Of a stretch of 64,000 bases of DNA, positions 33,123-41,567 are shown in pieces. The DNA lies in contig NZ_JMCC02000023.1 of the NCBI RefSeq assembly GCF_000737335.2, positions 57,887 through 121,886 of the forward strand, written 5' to 3'. The notes below the pieces were generated by a model that was not told where the DNA came from, did not search any database, and was given only the letters and a program-made list of their open reading frames with translations. The DNA is from Enhygromyxa salina. Its GTDB lineage: Bacteria > Myxococcota_A > Polyangia > Nannocystales > Nannocystaceae. The position numbers and the translations under genes were made by a program. Position 1 is the first letter of the stretch. The number at the start of each line of letters is the position of its first letter.

Positions 33123-34079
33123 TCAATCAGTGGGCGGGAGCGCGTCCGGGAGACCGAACTTCGGGAACAGCGCCTCGGTGTCGAGGAACGAGATCATCCC
33201 GTCGATCGCGCCGCCGCGGAGCTCGAGCACGACGAGCGCCCAGGGCCGGTGACCGCCAGCTGGATCGGGTCGGTACTGCCCAAACGCGGGCGCGCCACAG
33301 GCTGCCGTTGGGATCAAGCGCGAGCCGCGGCAGCCAATCCCGTGGCCGCGAAGCCAGCTGCCGATGCTGTCCTGACCGCGCAGCCACAGCGTGTAGGGCG
33401 GCATGCAGAGCGTGGCGTCTTCATGCATGAGCGCGGTCAAGGCGTCGACGTCGTAGCGCTCGAACGCCATCACGAACCGCTCCACGAGCTGGGCCTGGGT
33501 CGCAGACAGCGGACCGGTCGCCGCTTGCGACTCCGGGGCATTGTGGCTGAGCTTGGCGCGCGCCCGCTGGACCGCGCTGTTGACCGAGGCGAGCGAGCTC
33601 TCGAGCGTGGCGGCGGTCTCCGCCGCAGACAGCCCGACCACCTCGGTGAGCAGCAGGGCGGCGCGCTGCTTGGGGGGCAGCTGTTGCAGGGTCGTCACGA
33701 ACGCGAGCCGGATGCTCTCGCGCGAGCTCATGCGCTCGGCGGGGTCGGGCGCGCCCCCGAGCACCCAGGCATCGGGGATCGGCTCAATCCAGTGGCTCCG
33801 GTCGCGCGCCTCGAGGGGATCGTCGACGGTGCCGACCGGGCCATCCATGATCCGCCGCGTCCGTGACTGTCGCGCGAGCATGTCCAAGCAGACGTTGGTG
33901 GCGATCCGGTGCAGCCACGTGCGGACCGAGGCGCGCTCCTCGAACCGGTCGAGGCTGCGCCAGGCTCGGAGCATGGTCTCTTGCACGGCGTCCTCGGCGT
34001 CCATGGCCGATCCGAGCATGCGGTAGCAGTGGCCGGTGATGGCCGCGCGCTGATCTTCGAGGGCCTCGACGGGTGGCAT
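33123..34079 (-). CDS. ECF sigma factor with C-terminal SnoaL-like domain
   Basis: The 318-residue protein has sigma region 2 (ITGHCYRMLGSAMDAEDAVQ then ETMLRAWRSLDRFEERASVR) and region 4 (LQQLPPKQRAALLLTEVVGL then SAAETAATLESSLASVNSAV). From ~190 a SnoaL-like extension follows (VERFVMAFERYDVDALTALMHEDATLCMPP). This design matches the SigG/SigJ-type ECF groups, in which the extension replaces an anti-sigma factor. The start is 2 bp after the stop of an upstream GMC-oxidoreductase remnant, so the sigma gene may have lost its original promoter. Its likely targets are the VOC and DUF1428 genes behind it. Confidence 0.93.
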   Translation of the reverse strand: MPPVEALEDQRAAITGHCYRMLGSAMDAEDAVQETMLRAWRSLDRFEERASVRTWLHRIATNVCLDMLARQSRTRRIMDGPVGTVDDPLEARDRSHWIEPIPDAWVLGGAPDPAERMSSRESIRLAFVTTLQQLPPKQRAALLLTEVVGLSAAETAATLESSLASVNSAVQRARAKLSHNAPESQAATGPLSATQAQLVERFVMAFERYDVDALTALMHEDATLCMPPYTLWLRGQDSIGSWLRGHGIGCRGSRLIPTAACGAPAFGQYRPDPAGGHRPWALVVLELRGGAIDGMISFLDTEALFPKFGLPDALPPTD

Positions 34080-34081
34080 GG

Positions 34082-34732
34082 CTACCTGAAGCTACCCACG
34101 ACTCGCTCCGCGATCCACTCCGCCACCGCGCAGATTGTCATGACCGGGTGGCTCCCGATCACCGTTGGGATCACCGAGCCATCCGCGACGTACAGCCCGG
34201 CGTGGCCGTGCACCTGGCCGTCGACCCCCACCACGCCGGCATCGGCCGACTTGGAGAGCGCGCACCCGCCAAGGTTATGGACCGTGAAGATCCGCCCAAA
34301 CAGATCCCAGGTCGCCAAGTTCCTGTAGGTCCCCCCGTAGTGCTTGGCCAGCCGCTTCATCTCGCGCTGCTGTGCGGCCAACAGCGCGCGGTTCTCTTGC
34401 TCATACGCCCACACCACGTCGAGCTTGCCGCGGCGTAGAATTACGCGACCGCCAGCGTTGTCCTGGCCAATAGCGAACACCGTCGTGAACCGCGAGGCCG
34501 GCCCCGCGCCCTTGCCGGCCCACGCCAGCGGCTTGGTGAGCAACCCCTTCTTCAGGGCCCACGGCAGCAGCTGCGGCAGCTTGCGATACAGCGGCTCCGA
34601 GACCAGCCGCATCAACGAGCTAGGCGGTGGCTGGCCGAGCGACGCCAGCACCCGCATGACTGGCTCGTTGAAGGTGGGCGTGGCCATGGCGAAGCCGGGC
34701 TCTCGATCGAAGCACCACATCAATGCGGTCGT
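34082..34732 (-). pseudogene. GMC-type oxidoreductase (cholesterol-oxidase-like), C-terminal half
   Basis: The frame encodes the substrate-binding and C-terminal part of a GMC/cholesterol-oxidase-like flavoenzyme: FTVHNLGGCALSKSADAGVV, GHAGLYVADGSVIPTVIGSH and PVMTICAVAEWIAERV. The FAD-binding N-terminus is missing; at about 34733 the sequence becomes an IS91-type remnant. It probably once headed the operon with the sigma factor. Confidence 0.75.
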
Positions 34733-34734
34733 GC

Positions 34735-35167
34735 TGGATCCCCTCGATCTCATTGCGCGACTCGTCGCACTGATCCCGCCGCCGCGCTTTCACATGTTGA
34801 GGTACCACGGCGTGCTCGCGGCCACGCCAATGCGCGCAGCGAAGTTGTGCCGGGCCGCGTGCTCGAGCCTGTCGCACCGACACAGCTGAGGTTGTTCGCC
34901 GGCGAGGCGACCGAGCTCGAGCTCGGTGCGAAGCCCGGCAGCACGAAGCCCTCGAACCGGCATCCTTGGGCATGGTTGTTACAGCGGGTGTTCGCGGTCG
35001 ACGTGATGAGGTGCCCGCGGTGCCGAGGCGCGATGAAGCTCGTCGAGCTCGCCAACGAGCGCGAGGCTATCGCTCGAGCGCTCGCCACGGTTGGGCTCGG
35101 GCCGAGGCCACCGCCGCGGCCGAGGCCGCCCTTGCCTGGCCAGCTCGAGCTGAAGTTCGCTGCTTGA
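34735..35167 (+). mobile_element. IS91-type transposase C-terminal remnant with frameshift (copy 3)
   Basis: The first frame reads LDLIARLVALIPPPRFHMLR then YHGVLAA, the conserved IS91 segment before the C-terminal tail. A frameshift near 34840 moves to a second frame with WLLQRVFAVDVMRCPRCRGA, MKLVELANE and GPRPPPRPRPPLPGQLELKF-stop. It is the longest of the IS91 tails here and shows which family the shorter ones belong to. The HUH nuclease domain is absent. Confidence 0.8.
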
Positions 35168-35286
35168 ACCCTGATCGTCGCGTCCGACAATGGTTGCGAT
35201 GGGCGTCGCCATGCCTCGAGCCGGCGGATGCCGGCGAGTCGCACCTCGCTGGTCGTCAGCAAGGACGTGACCTGCCGTGCGCCGCA

Positions 35287-35348
35287 TTCTCGACAATCCG
35301 TCGCAACCTCAATCATTCACGCTGAGCCCGAACCCCGCGTGTCACGCA
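35287..35348. repeat. 62-bp repeat shared with 31873-31934
   Basis: The sequence starting ttctcgacaatccgtcgcaa and ending gcgtgtcacgca is identical to 31873-31934 except for one base. It lies between two IS91 tails and may be part of that element's end. Confidence 0.85.
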
Positions 35349-35439
35349 GCTCCGAGAACTCGGCGACGGCGAGGCTGTCGAGGTTGGTCACGAAGTCCAG
35401 CGACCACCGCTCGCACACCTCGTCGGGCACGTCGCCCGG

Positions 35440-35641
35440 GCTGAACTGGCTGCTGCAGCGAGTGTTCGCGGTCGACATCATGGTCTGCTCGCGTTGTCGC
35501 GGCTCGATGAGGCTGGTCGAGATCGCCAACGAGCGAGACGCGATTGCCCGAGTCCTCGCCACCGTTGGGCTCGGGCCGAGGCCACCACCACGGCCGAGGC
35601 CGCCGCTCCCTGGCCAGCTCGAGCTGAAGTTCGCAGCCTGA
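35440..35641 (+). mobile_element. IS91-type transposase tail remnant (copy 4)
   Basis: WLLQRVFAVDIMVCSRCRGS then MRLVEIANERDAIARVLATV and GQLELKFAA-stop is nearly the same as copy 3 (35167 end) but separate from it. It has no start and no catalytic part. Confidence 0.8.
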
Positions 35642-35956
35642 GCGCCGCGATGCCAACAGGTTGCGTTGGCTTGGCCGTGTCTCGAACCGTGAGCTCGACC
35701 AGGTGAGGCGCGAAGTTGCTCATGGCCATCGCTCTCGCGGGTCGCTCGTCCGGGCCCGGAGACCGACGCTTGGCCCGCCCGGCACAGATGTGTGTTTCGC
35801 GTTGCCCCGACACCGCTTCTCGTCGCCCGACCACCGTTTGGATATCCTCTACGCCGGACGTCGGAGCACAGAGCAGCACCAACTTCCATAAACTTTCAGT
35901 TTGTGATGCCCAGATAGTGGTGTATGCCCGCTATCATGAAGCAGGAGCTGTCGCGG
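35642..35956. other. intergenic with a 26-bp repeat
   Basis: No gene is seen in this 315-bp stretch. At 35829-35854 it carries the 26-bp sequence also present at 23872-23897 with one mismatch. A possible ribosome binding site (caggagctg) precedes ATG 35957. Confidence 0.5.
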
Positions 35957-36826
35957 ATGTCGTTGTGGCGAAACGTGCTCGTGGCTCCCGCGATGCTGCT
36001 CGCGGCCTGTGGGCCGGGGCTCGTGGGCGTTACCGATGATGATGATGACGACGGCAGCACGTTGTCGGCCGAGACCACCGGCGACGCATCGAGCACGATC
36101 GATGGGTCGACGAGCGACGATAGCTCGTCGACGAGTGACGAAACGGACCCCGGGTTCGTGCCCATGCTCGACCAGTTCGTCCCGGACGACTGCGGCCCCT
36201 TCGCGCCGAACTGCCCCGAAGGCGAGAAGTGCGTGCCCTACGTGAGTGGTGACACCTGGGACGCGAGCAAGTGCGTGCCGGTCATGGGCGCGCAGGCGAC
36301 CGGTGAGCCGTGTCGGTCAGATGGCTACGTCGAGGCCACCGACGACTGCGACGCGACCGGCATGTGCTGGAATTTGATGGACGTCGACGGCGAGAAGGTT
36401 GGTGTTTGTCATGCGTTCTGCATGGGCTGGCCGGACGACCCGATCTGCCCGGACAAATCCTTATGTCAAATTTCGAGCGACGGCCCAATCGCGCTGTGCA
36501 TCCCGACCTGCAACCCGCTCTCGCAAGACTGCGCTGCGCCGTCCGGCTGCTATTGGGCCGGCTACGCGTTCATGTGCGCGCCCACTGGGAACCTGCCAAC
36601 GGGGGCGCCGTGCGGGTTCATCAACGATTGTGTGCCGGGCAACTTGTGTGTCGACGCCACGGTGCTGCCGGACTGCATGGGCACGGCTTGTTGCACGAGC
36701 TTCTGCAACCTCGAGTTCGGCCCCGGGCAGTGCGACGCGCAGCCGGGGACTGCGTGCATGGAGTTTTGGGAGCAGGGCATGGCGCCGCTTGGCTATGAGC
36801 AGGTTGGCGTCTGCACCAGCGCGTGA
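35957..36826 (+). CDS. cysteine-rich surface lipoprotein
   Basis: The 289-residue product has a lipoprotein signal (VLVAPAMLLAAC). A linker of Asp, Ser and Thr (DDDDDDGSTLSAETTGDASS, then STSDDSSSTSDETD) is the type of surface spacer widespread in Nannocystaceae. A Cys-rich domain with about 24 Cys follows (CPEGEKCVPY, CDATGMCWNLMDVDG, CHAFCMGWPDDPICPDKSLC, CNPLSQDCAAPSGCYW, GTACCTSFCNLEF). It is predicted to be an exposed lipoprotein; the role is unknown. ATG 35957 is preferred over ATG 35924 because an aggag motif is spaced 9 bp upstream. Confidence 0.85.
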   Translation: MSLWRNVLVAPAMLLAACGPGLVGVTDDDDDDGSTLSAETTGDASSTIDGSTSDDSSSTSDETDPGFVPMLDQFVPDDCGPFAPNCPEGEKCVPYVSGDTWDASKCVPVMGAQATGEPCRSDGYVEATDDCDATGMCWNLMDVDGEKVGVCHAFCMGWPDDPICPDKSLCQISSDGPIALCIPTCNPLSQDCAAPSGCYWAGYAFMCAPTGNLPTGAPCGFINDCVPGNLCVDATVLPDCMGTACCTSFCNLEFGPGQCDAQPGTACMEFWEQGMAPLGYEQVGVCTSA

Positions 36827-36897
36827 GCCAAGCACACCAGTCGCAAGGTCGACTTCATCATTGCGTGCCGCGGCTCGTCGATCTCGACGACAGCACG

Positions 36898-37262
36898 TCG
36901 TCGGCCGATCTTTCAGGTTCTATTGTCACGATGTATTGAAAACTCCGCAACCGGGGCCGCTCGGGGCCGGGGGCGCAGTCCAATTCTGGCACAATTACGA
37001 GACCGATCCGAGTCTGAATGGCAGTTTCAACCAGATCGCCAACACCCCACTTGGAGTACCTCAATATGGTGACGTAGTGATTTGGAGCACCGTGGCGAAC
37101 GGCCTTGGCCATATCGCTGTTTTTCTCTCGGGCGACGCGAAATCCTTCGATAGCCTCGATCAGAACTGGGGACAGGCGAAGGTTATGAAGATCCAACATG
37201 ACTACAACAACGTTCTTGGCTGGCCGCGTCCCAAAAGCCAGGCGGAGATCGGCAATCTCTGA
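36898..37262 (+). pseudogene. CHAP-type endolysin/amidase fragment
   Basis: The frame encodes the second half of a CHAP peptidoglycan hydrolase: GAVQFWHNYETDPSL, VPQYGDVVIWSTVANGLGHI with the catalytic-type His, SFDSLDQNWGQAKVMKIQHD and NNVLGWPRPK. This form is typical of phage endolysins of Gram-positive hosts. The segment with the catalytic Cys is missing upstream of FRFYCHDVL. Base composition is AT-richer than the flanks, which suggests foreign origin. Confidence 0.65.
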
Positions 37263-37377
37263 CGGGATGAGCGAGTCGCCCGCGACCGCCGACCGGCCGA
37301 TGAGCAACACGATCTTGCTCGGGCTGTGGTGGGGCTACTACTGGGGCGAGTAGCTTGGGCGAAGGCTTCGGCCTTTA

Positions 37378-37830
37378 TCAATAGAATGGGACGTTCCAGA
37401 CAACTGTGGCGGGTTGGCCGTCCTTCGGGCTCGAAAACTCGATTTCCTCGACGACCGAGAGCACACAATCTCGCACCCATTCGTCTTTCACCGTGATGTC
37501 GACGACTTGCGACTCGGTGACTCGACCGTCTGACCCTATCAAGATCCGGACAGCCATCCGGTGGTGAGGCATCACCCGCGGATACCGACCTTCACTATCA
37601 CGACACTCCCGTATCTTGCCGACGTGTCGCCGCAGGGCCTCACGGACATCCTCATTCGATAGTGCGCCGGTGACCTCGGGTTCGGGCTTGGGTTTGGGCG
37701 GGCGCCGGTGATCCCACGCATGCCCCCGAGAGCGACCTGATTCGGGCTCGTGGCGTGGCGTGGCCGTTTCGGACTCCGGACCCGCGCTGGCGAAAAAGCG
37801 CGAGCCGTGATCCCTCGGGTCGCCAGCTGA
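37378..37830 (-). pseudogene. AgmX/PglI C-terminal (TonB-like) domain protein fragment
   Basis: From 37830 down to the stop at 37378 the frame reads through a Pro/Lys linker (RRPPKPKPEPEV). A domain follows with LSNEDVREALRRHVGKIREC, MAVRILIGSDGRVTESQVVD and VVEEIEFSSPKDGQPATVVW. This is the AgmX/PglI C-terminal domain of myxobacterial gliding-motility-type proteins, related to TonB C-termini. No start codon or N-terminal domain is present; a stop lies immediately upstream and the dispersed repeat copy B is 35 bp beyond. Lost N-terminus is inferred. Confidence 0.65.
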
Positions 37831-37865
37831 TTATCCGTATGTCGTGCGACCGCTCCCAGCGGCCG

Positions 37866-38000
37866 CGGTCGGCGAAGGGCCAACGTCTCTGTGGGGGGTC
37901 AAAACGACCCCGAGCCCCCTCCCAGGGGGCCACACATGCGCCCGCGGACAAACATCCCCGAGGAGCGAAGCCAAGGAACAGCGAGCGAAGCGGCGGAGAT
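37866..38000 (+). repeat. dispersed repeat element, copy B
   Basis: This copy has blocks of the 11312 and 43651 elements in order: CGTCTCTGTGGGGGGTC at 37883-37899, the hairpin GCCCCC-TCCCA-GGGGGC at 37914-37930, CCACACATGCG, then GGACAAACATCCCCGAGGAG and CGAAGC. The end block of one unit stands before the hairpin of the next, as expected if units were once tandem. Confidence 0.78.
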
Positions 38001-38525
38001 AGCGAGGGCGAAGCCCGCCCCGGCTGCGGGTGATGGTGACGTATCAGCCAAAGCCTCGGCGCAGACCAAAGCGACCAAGCCTCCGGCGCGAGTGCTGATC
38101 GGCGCGCGCCCGGTCGCGGGCACGACCTTCGACTCGACGCGCCGCCCCGAGGGCTGGCCCAACTGGGTTCGCAAAGAGCGCGAGGACGGCCAGCTACTCG
38201 AAGCCGCCGGCAAAACGCTAGAGGTCAGTCTGCGCGGCTCCCGAGGCGAGACCCTGCAGCTGCGAGCCCCGTGGCCAAGCGCGGATCTTCCTCGAGCACC
38301 TCTCGGCGCGTGGCGTCGAGGCCGAGCCTCGTGACAGCCTGCGAGCGCGTCGGCCCGTTGGCCGAGGACGACGACCAGCTGCTCTGCTCGCCATCTACGT
38401 GACCCGGTAGAGCGGGTGAAGACGGGGACTCGCAGGGCCAGGACAAATAGTCTAGACGGCGCGAGACACGGCTCCGCTTTGGCTCAGGGTAATGGACTGG
38501 ATGAGGAGCTGCTAGGATTTGCGGT
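38001..38525. other. intergenic, weak coding potential
   Basis: A frame runs from the repeat to 38334. It contains ARVLIGARPVAGTTFDSTRR and WVRKEREDGQLLEAAGKTLE, but its start is inside the repeat and no family is recognised. Nothing else is visible up to the GTG of the next gene. Confidence 0.35.
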
Positions 38526-39440
38526 GTGTCGCCCCCTCGTATCACGAGCCTCGCCTGCATCCTGACCGCGAGTTGGGCGATCGCCTGCGGTAGCCCGAGC
38601 CCCGCTCCCGCGGATCATGCACCGAAAGATACGCAGCGGGTGCTCGAGTTCGGCGGCCGACAACTCGTGGTCGAAGATCCGGGGCAGACTCCGCGCCGAC
38701 AACTGAGCTACGCTGGCACCCACGAGCGACGCGTGCGGATCAGCGTTTCGCAGCGCGAGCCCACTGCGGAGGGAGGGAAGGTCCTGCCTACGTACTTTGT
38801 CGTGGAGTTGGACTGGCGGGGGGAGGCACCCGCTGAAGGTCCGGCGATCCATGAATTTGCGGTCAAGTCGGTGCAAGGGACCGGCGAAGGCAATGGCCCG
38901 AAGAAGCCGAGCCCCCCACAGATGAAGGAAGTGTTCGAGGCACGCGACGCCGCGTTCTTGCGCGTCCGAGGGAGCGTACGCGTCGAGGATGGTCATCCGC
39001 TGCAGATCCTCGCCAACCGCGACGGCGTGCGCCTGACGCCGGACATCCCAGCCGTCCTCGACGTGTTCTTGCTGCCGCTGCCGGGGCTCCCGGTTGGCGT
39101 CGGTGCTCGTTGGGTCACGACCGATTCAAAGACCAAAGAGCGACGCGAATACGTGCTCACCAAGCTAGACGAGACGAGCGTGACGATCGTCTTCGAGCGA
39201 ACCTCGCCCGAGGACTCGAGCTTGCGCCCGCCGAACATCCGGGGTCGCTTCGAGCTGCGATCGATGGCTTCCACGGAGCCGCCGAAGCTTCTGCTCTCGG
39301 ACCCGCTACCGACGCGCGGCAGGCTCGAGTTCGAGCTCGAACTTCAGCACTTCGGCAAGGCCGGCGACCGAACGGTGGGTATGTACCAGATCCTCGAACT
39401 CGACACGCAGCCTGATCGACTCGGCGTCACGGGCGATTAG
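38526..39440 (+). CDS. lipoprotein, unknown function
   Basis: The 304-residue product has a lipoprotein signal (ITSLACILTASWAIAC). The mature part is beta-rich, with repeated short strands such as GGRQLVVEDPG, YFVVELDWRG, EYVLTKLDETSVTIVFERTS and GRLEFELELQHFGKAGDRTV. No family is recognised. The start is GTG 38526. Its stop overlaps the stop of the convergent gene at 39437 by 4 bp, so the two transcripts must end inside each other or share termination. Confidence 0.8.
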   Translation: MSPPRITSLACILTASWAIACGSPSPAPADHAPKDTQRVLEFGGRQLVVEDPGQTPRRQLSYAGTHERRVRISVSQREPTAEGGKVLPTYFVVELDWRGEAPAEGPAIHEFAVKSVQGTGEGNGPKKPSPPQMKEVFEARDAAFLRVRGSVRVEDGHPLQILANRDGVRLTPDIPAVLDVFLLPLPGLPVGVGARWVTTDSKTKERREYVLTKLDETSVTIVFERTSPEDSSLRPPNIRGRFELRSMASTEPPKLLLSDPLPTRGRLEFELELQHFGKAGDRTVGMYQILELDTQPDRLGVTGD

Positions 39441-40342
39441 AGGTCGTCGTGTTCGGCGAGCAACTGGTGTTCTTGGACCATCGCGGACAACGCCGCGTTC
39501 AGACGGAGGTCTTCATTTTTGGTCAACTTTGCGTGACCGGTCTCGAACAGCGCGCGATGGAAGAACGAGGAGCCTTCCACGTTCCCCGAAGTCACGGGGG
39601 TCGTCATCCCACTCACCTCGGTCTCGTGGGTGTCATCACACGGCCGTGTTGGACCCTGGATCGAGAAATAGCCTTGCAGCGCGGTAATCCCAACGTCGAG
39701 ACCGAACAGCCAACCCTCCGATTCGATTGGGTCCGGCCTGGTGAAGATGTCATCGTAGGAGAGGCGGACCCACCCACGGCCGAATACGATACTGAGCGCG
39801 TCGGTAATCACCTTGGCTCCCACGCCATCAAAATCATGAAACGTCATGGGTTCGTGTGTCTCGAAATCGGTCCACCCCGGAAAACTCGCCGTCAAGTTGA
39901 CGGGCGCCCCCACGGAGGCACCGACTGCTCCTAGCATCCAGGTCCTGCGGGCTCCGGTGTTGCGATTTTCCAGAGCACCCGTCATTCCCTGGATCGCGCC
40001 GCCCTCGCTACCTCCGGCAGCACCCACGTAGTTGATTGACCAGTCTCGATTCCCCCACAGGTCGCACTCGGACGGCGCCTCCCAGGAGTCCCCCGCCTCA
40101 GACGTCCCCGAGTGGCTGATGACCGTATCGATGAACTCGAGGTCGATGTCCGCGCGCCGGAGTTCGGGATCGTTCGCGCGCGGGTTGTCGCCGGCTTCCT
40201 GTAGAGTATCCTCGCTCCCCCGCCAATCGGCCCTGATCCCGATCGGATTGTCACTCTCCCGGTTGCAGATAGCGACCGTAAGATCGAGATTGCCCCCGAG
40301 CTTTCCCCTCAGCAAGCTGGCCGAGATCTGGACTACCTCCAC
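39437..40342 (-). CDS. unrecognised protein (about 301 aa)
   Basis: From GTG 40342 the frame reads as a coherent soluble protein: VEVVQISASLLRGKLGGNLD, NRESDNPIGIRADWRGSED, MTGALENRNTGARRTWMLGA, MTFHDFDGVGAKVITDALSI and LFGLDVGITALQGYFSIQGP. There is no signal peptide, no membrane segment and no motif I can assign. The longer upstream frame to 40627 is Arg-rich and unlike coding sequence, so the start is placed at 40342. The antisense frames here are Arg-rich shadows. It ends convergently with the lipoprotein gene. Confidence 0.6.
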   Translation of the reverse strand: MEVVQISASLLRGKLGGNLDLTVAICNRESDNPIGIRADWRGSEDTLQEAGDNPRANDPELRRADIDLEFIDTVISHSGTSEAGDSWEAPSECDLWGNRDWSINYVGAAGGSEGGAIQGMTGALENRNTGARRTWMLGAVGASVGAPVNLTASFPGWTDFETHEPMTFHDFDGVGAKVITDALSIVFGRGWVRLSYDDIFTRPDPIESEGWLFGLDVGITALQGYFSIQGPTRPCDDTHETEVSGMTTPVTSGNVEGSSFFHRALFETGHAKLTKNEDLRLNAALSAMVQEHQLLAEHDDL

Positions 40343-40744
40343 GCAACGCCGCGGCCACACACCGAGCGGTGCGTCCTCGGCCGACGCCACCAATCGGCGC
40401 GCGGGTCGAACTCGACGGTCGACGCCGAGACCTGACGGGCGCCCCAGTGGATCGCCCGGAAGATCGCTAGATTGTGGCGGATCGAGATCTCGACGCCGTC
40501 CATCCCTCGGTGCCACCCGCCAGCGCCAAAAACTGGACAGGTCGGACCGAAGCAGAGATACCCAGGTCACCTCAGCCACGAGGTTTGGGTTTGTGCCGGT
40601 CTTCTTTCTGCTTCGGCCCAGACCCATTCTTTTTTGGTTCGGGGTCGGAGCGCGAACTTCTGGCGTTTTGCGGTGGGTGCGCAGATGGATAGGTCTTCGG
40701 GTTGTTGCTCGGAATTCCGCGTTCTCTGGCGACCATCAACAAAC

Positions 40745-40903
40745 ATGGGCGTGTCGCTCATGTTCGCAGTCGCGCTTGTCGCGCTCTCCGTCGGCGCAAG
40801 CACCGATGCGGTGATGTTCCATTCGAGCGGGCAACTCGACGGCGCCGGCGCCGCAGGCTCACGGAAAATGACTGAAGGTGGAGGAAACTCTGGGCCATGC
40901 TGA
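40745..40903 (+). CDS. possible small secreted peptide
   Basis: The 52-codon frame begins MGVSLMFAVALVALSVGAST, a plausible signal peptide, followed by a short Gly/Ser-rich tail. It ends 15 bp before the next gene. There is no ribosome binding site or recognised domain, so this is a weak call. The rest of 40343-40917 shows nothing recognisable. Confidence 0.25.
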   Translation: MGVSLMFAVALVALSVGASTDAVMFHSSGQLDGAGAAGSRKMTEGGGNSGPC

Positions 40904-40917
40904 CGTATCATTCCCAC

Positions 40918-41472
40918 ATGAGACTTCGTTGGGTGAGCCCTCTTGTGTGCTTCATGTTTGTCGTCGCTTGTGACTCGACGGAATCCGAGAGCGTCGCAGA
41001 GCAACCGCCTTCGGTCGCTGAGCCGTCGGTGGCGGAAGCGCCTCGGGAGACAGCGACCGACGAGGACTTCCCCACGCCGGACGAGCTTCCAGAAAATGAA
41101 AGCGGGCGTGAAGAAGGTCCTCCCTCACTCGAGCCAACCGCCGAGCTTCCCAACAGTCCGTCGGGAGGTACTGGAGTTCCCGAGGTCAACGAGGTCGACC
41201 AGGTCGAAGAGGCTCACGAAGACGACGGTGCCCAAGCTATCCAACGCGCCTTACTCGGCGAGCGAATGATGGGTGGGGGAACCATCACAACGACACCCGT
41301 TCCGATGCCGGTACGCGACGAGGTGGATATCTCTGAGCTCATGAGTAGTGCTAACGGAGTCGGTGTCGAAGAAAGCCACTGCGAGCGACTCCAACGACTG
41401 AGCCGCGGCGATGATGGCGCATTGGAGCGCTACCTCGAAGAGTGCGGCAGTGGGGGACTTGGCTCCCGATGA
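40918..41472 (+). CDS. acidic lipoprotein
   Basis: The 184-residue product has a lipoprotein signal (WVSPLVCFMFVVAC). A long Glu/Pro/Ser/Val-rich disordered region (PSVAEPSVAEAPRETATDED) follows. A short C-terminal part has VDISELMSSANGVGVEESHC and CERLQRLSRGDDGALERYLE. ATG 40918 is chosen because the signal peptide begins there. Such acidic linker-type lipoproteins are frequent in this lineage; the function is unknown. Confidence 0.75.
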   Translation: MRLRWVSPLVCFMFVVACDSTESESVAEQPPSVAEPSVAEAPRETATDEDFPTPDELPENESGREEGPPSLEPTAELPNSPSGGTGVPEVNEVDQVEEAHEDDGAQAIQRALLGERMMGGGTITTTPVPMPVRDEVDISELMSSANGVGVEESHCERLQRLSRGDDGALERYLEECGSGGLGSR

Positions 41473-41567
41473 ACCCTCCCGCGTGATTCCCAGTCCTTGA
41501 TGTCGGATTCGCCAGCGCAACGCCAACTCATTCTTCCAGCCCTGCTCTGTGATCTTGGAGACTGGAA

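Noticed and set aside
37891..38334. 147-codon open frame starting in dispersed repeat copy B
   Set aside because: Its first third is repeat sequence and the rest matches nothing recognised. Kept only as weak coding potential in the intergenic entry.
39449..39934. 161-codon plus-strand frame opposite the unrecognised 301-residue protein
   Set aside because: Arg/Gly-rich with no start signal. The minus strand reads as a coherent protein over the same bases.
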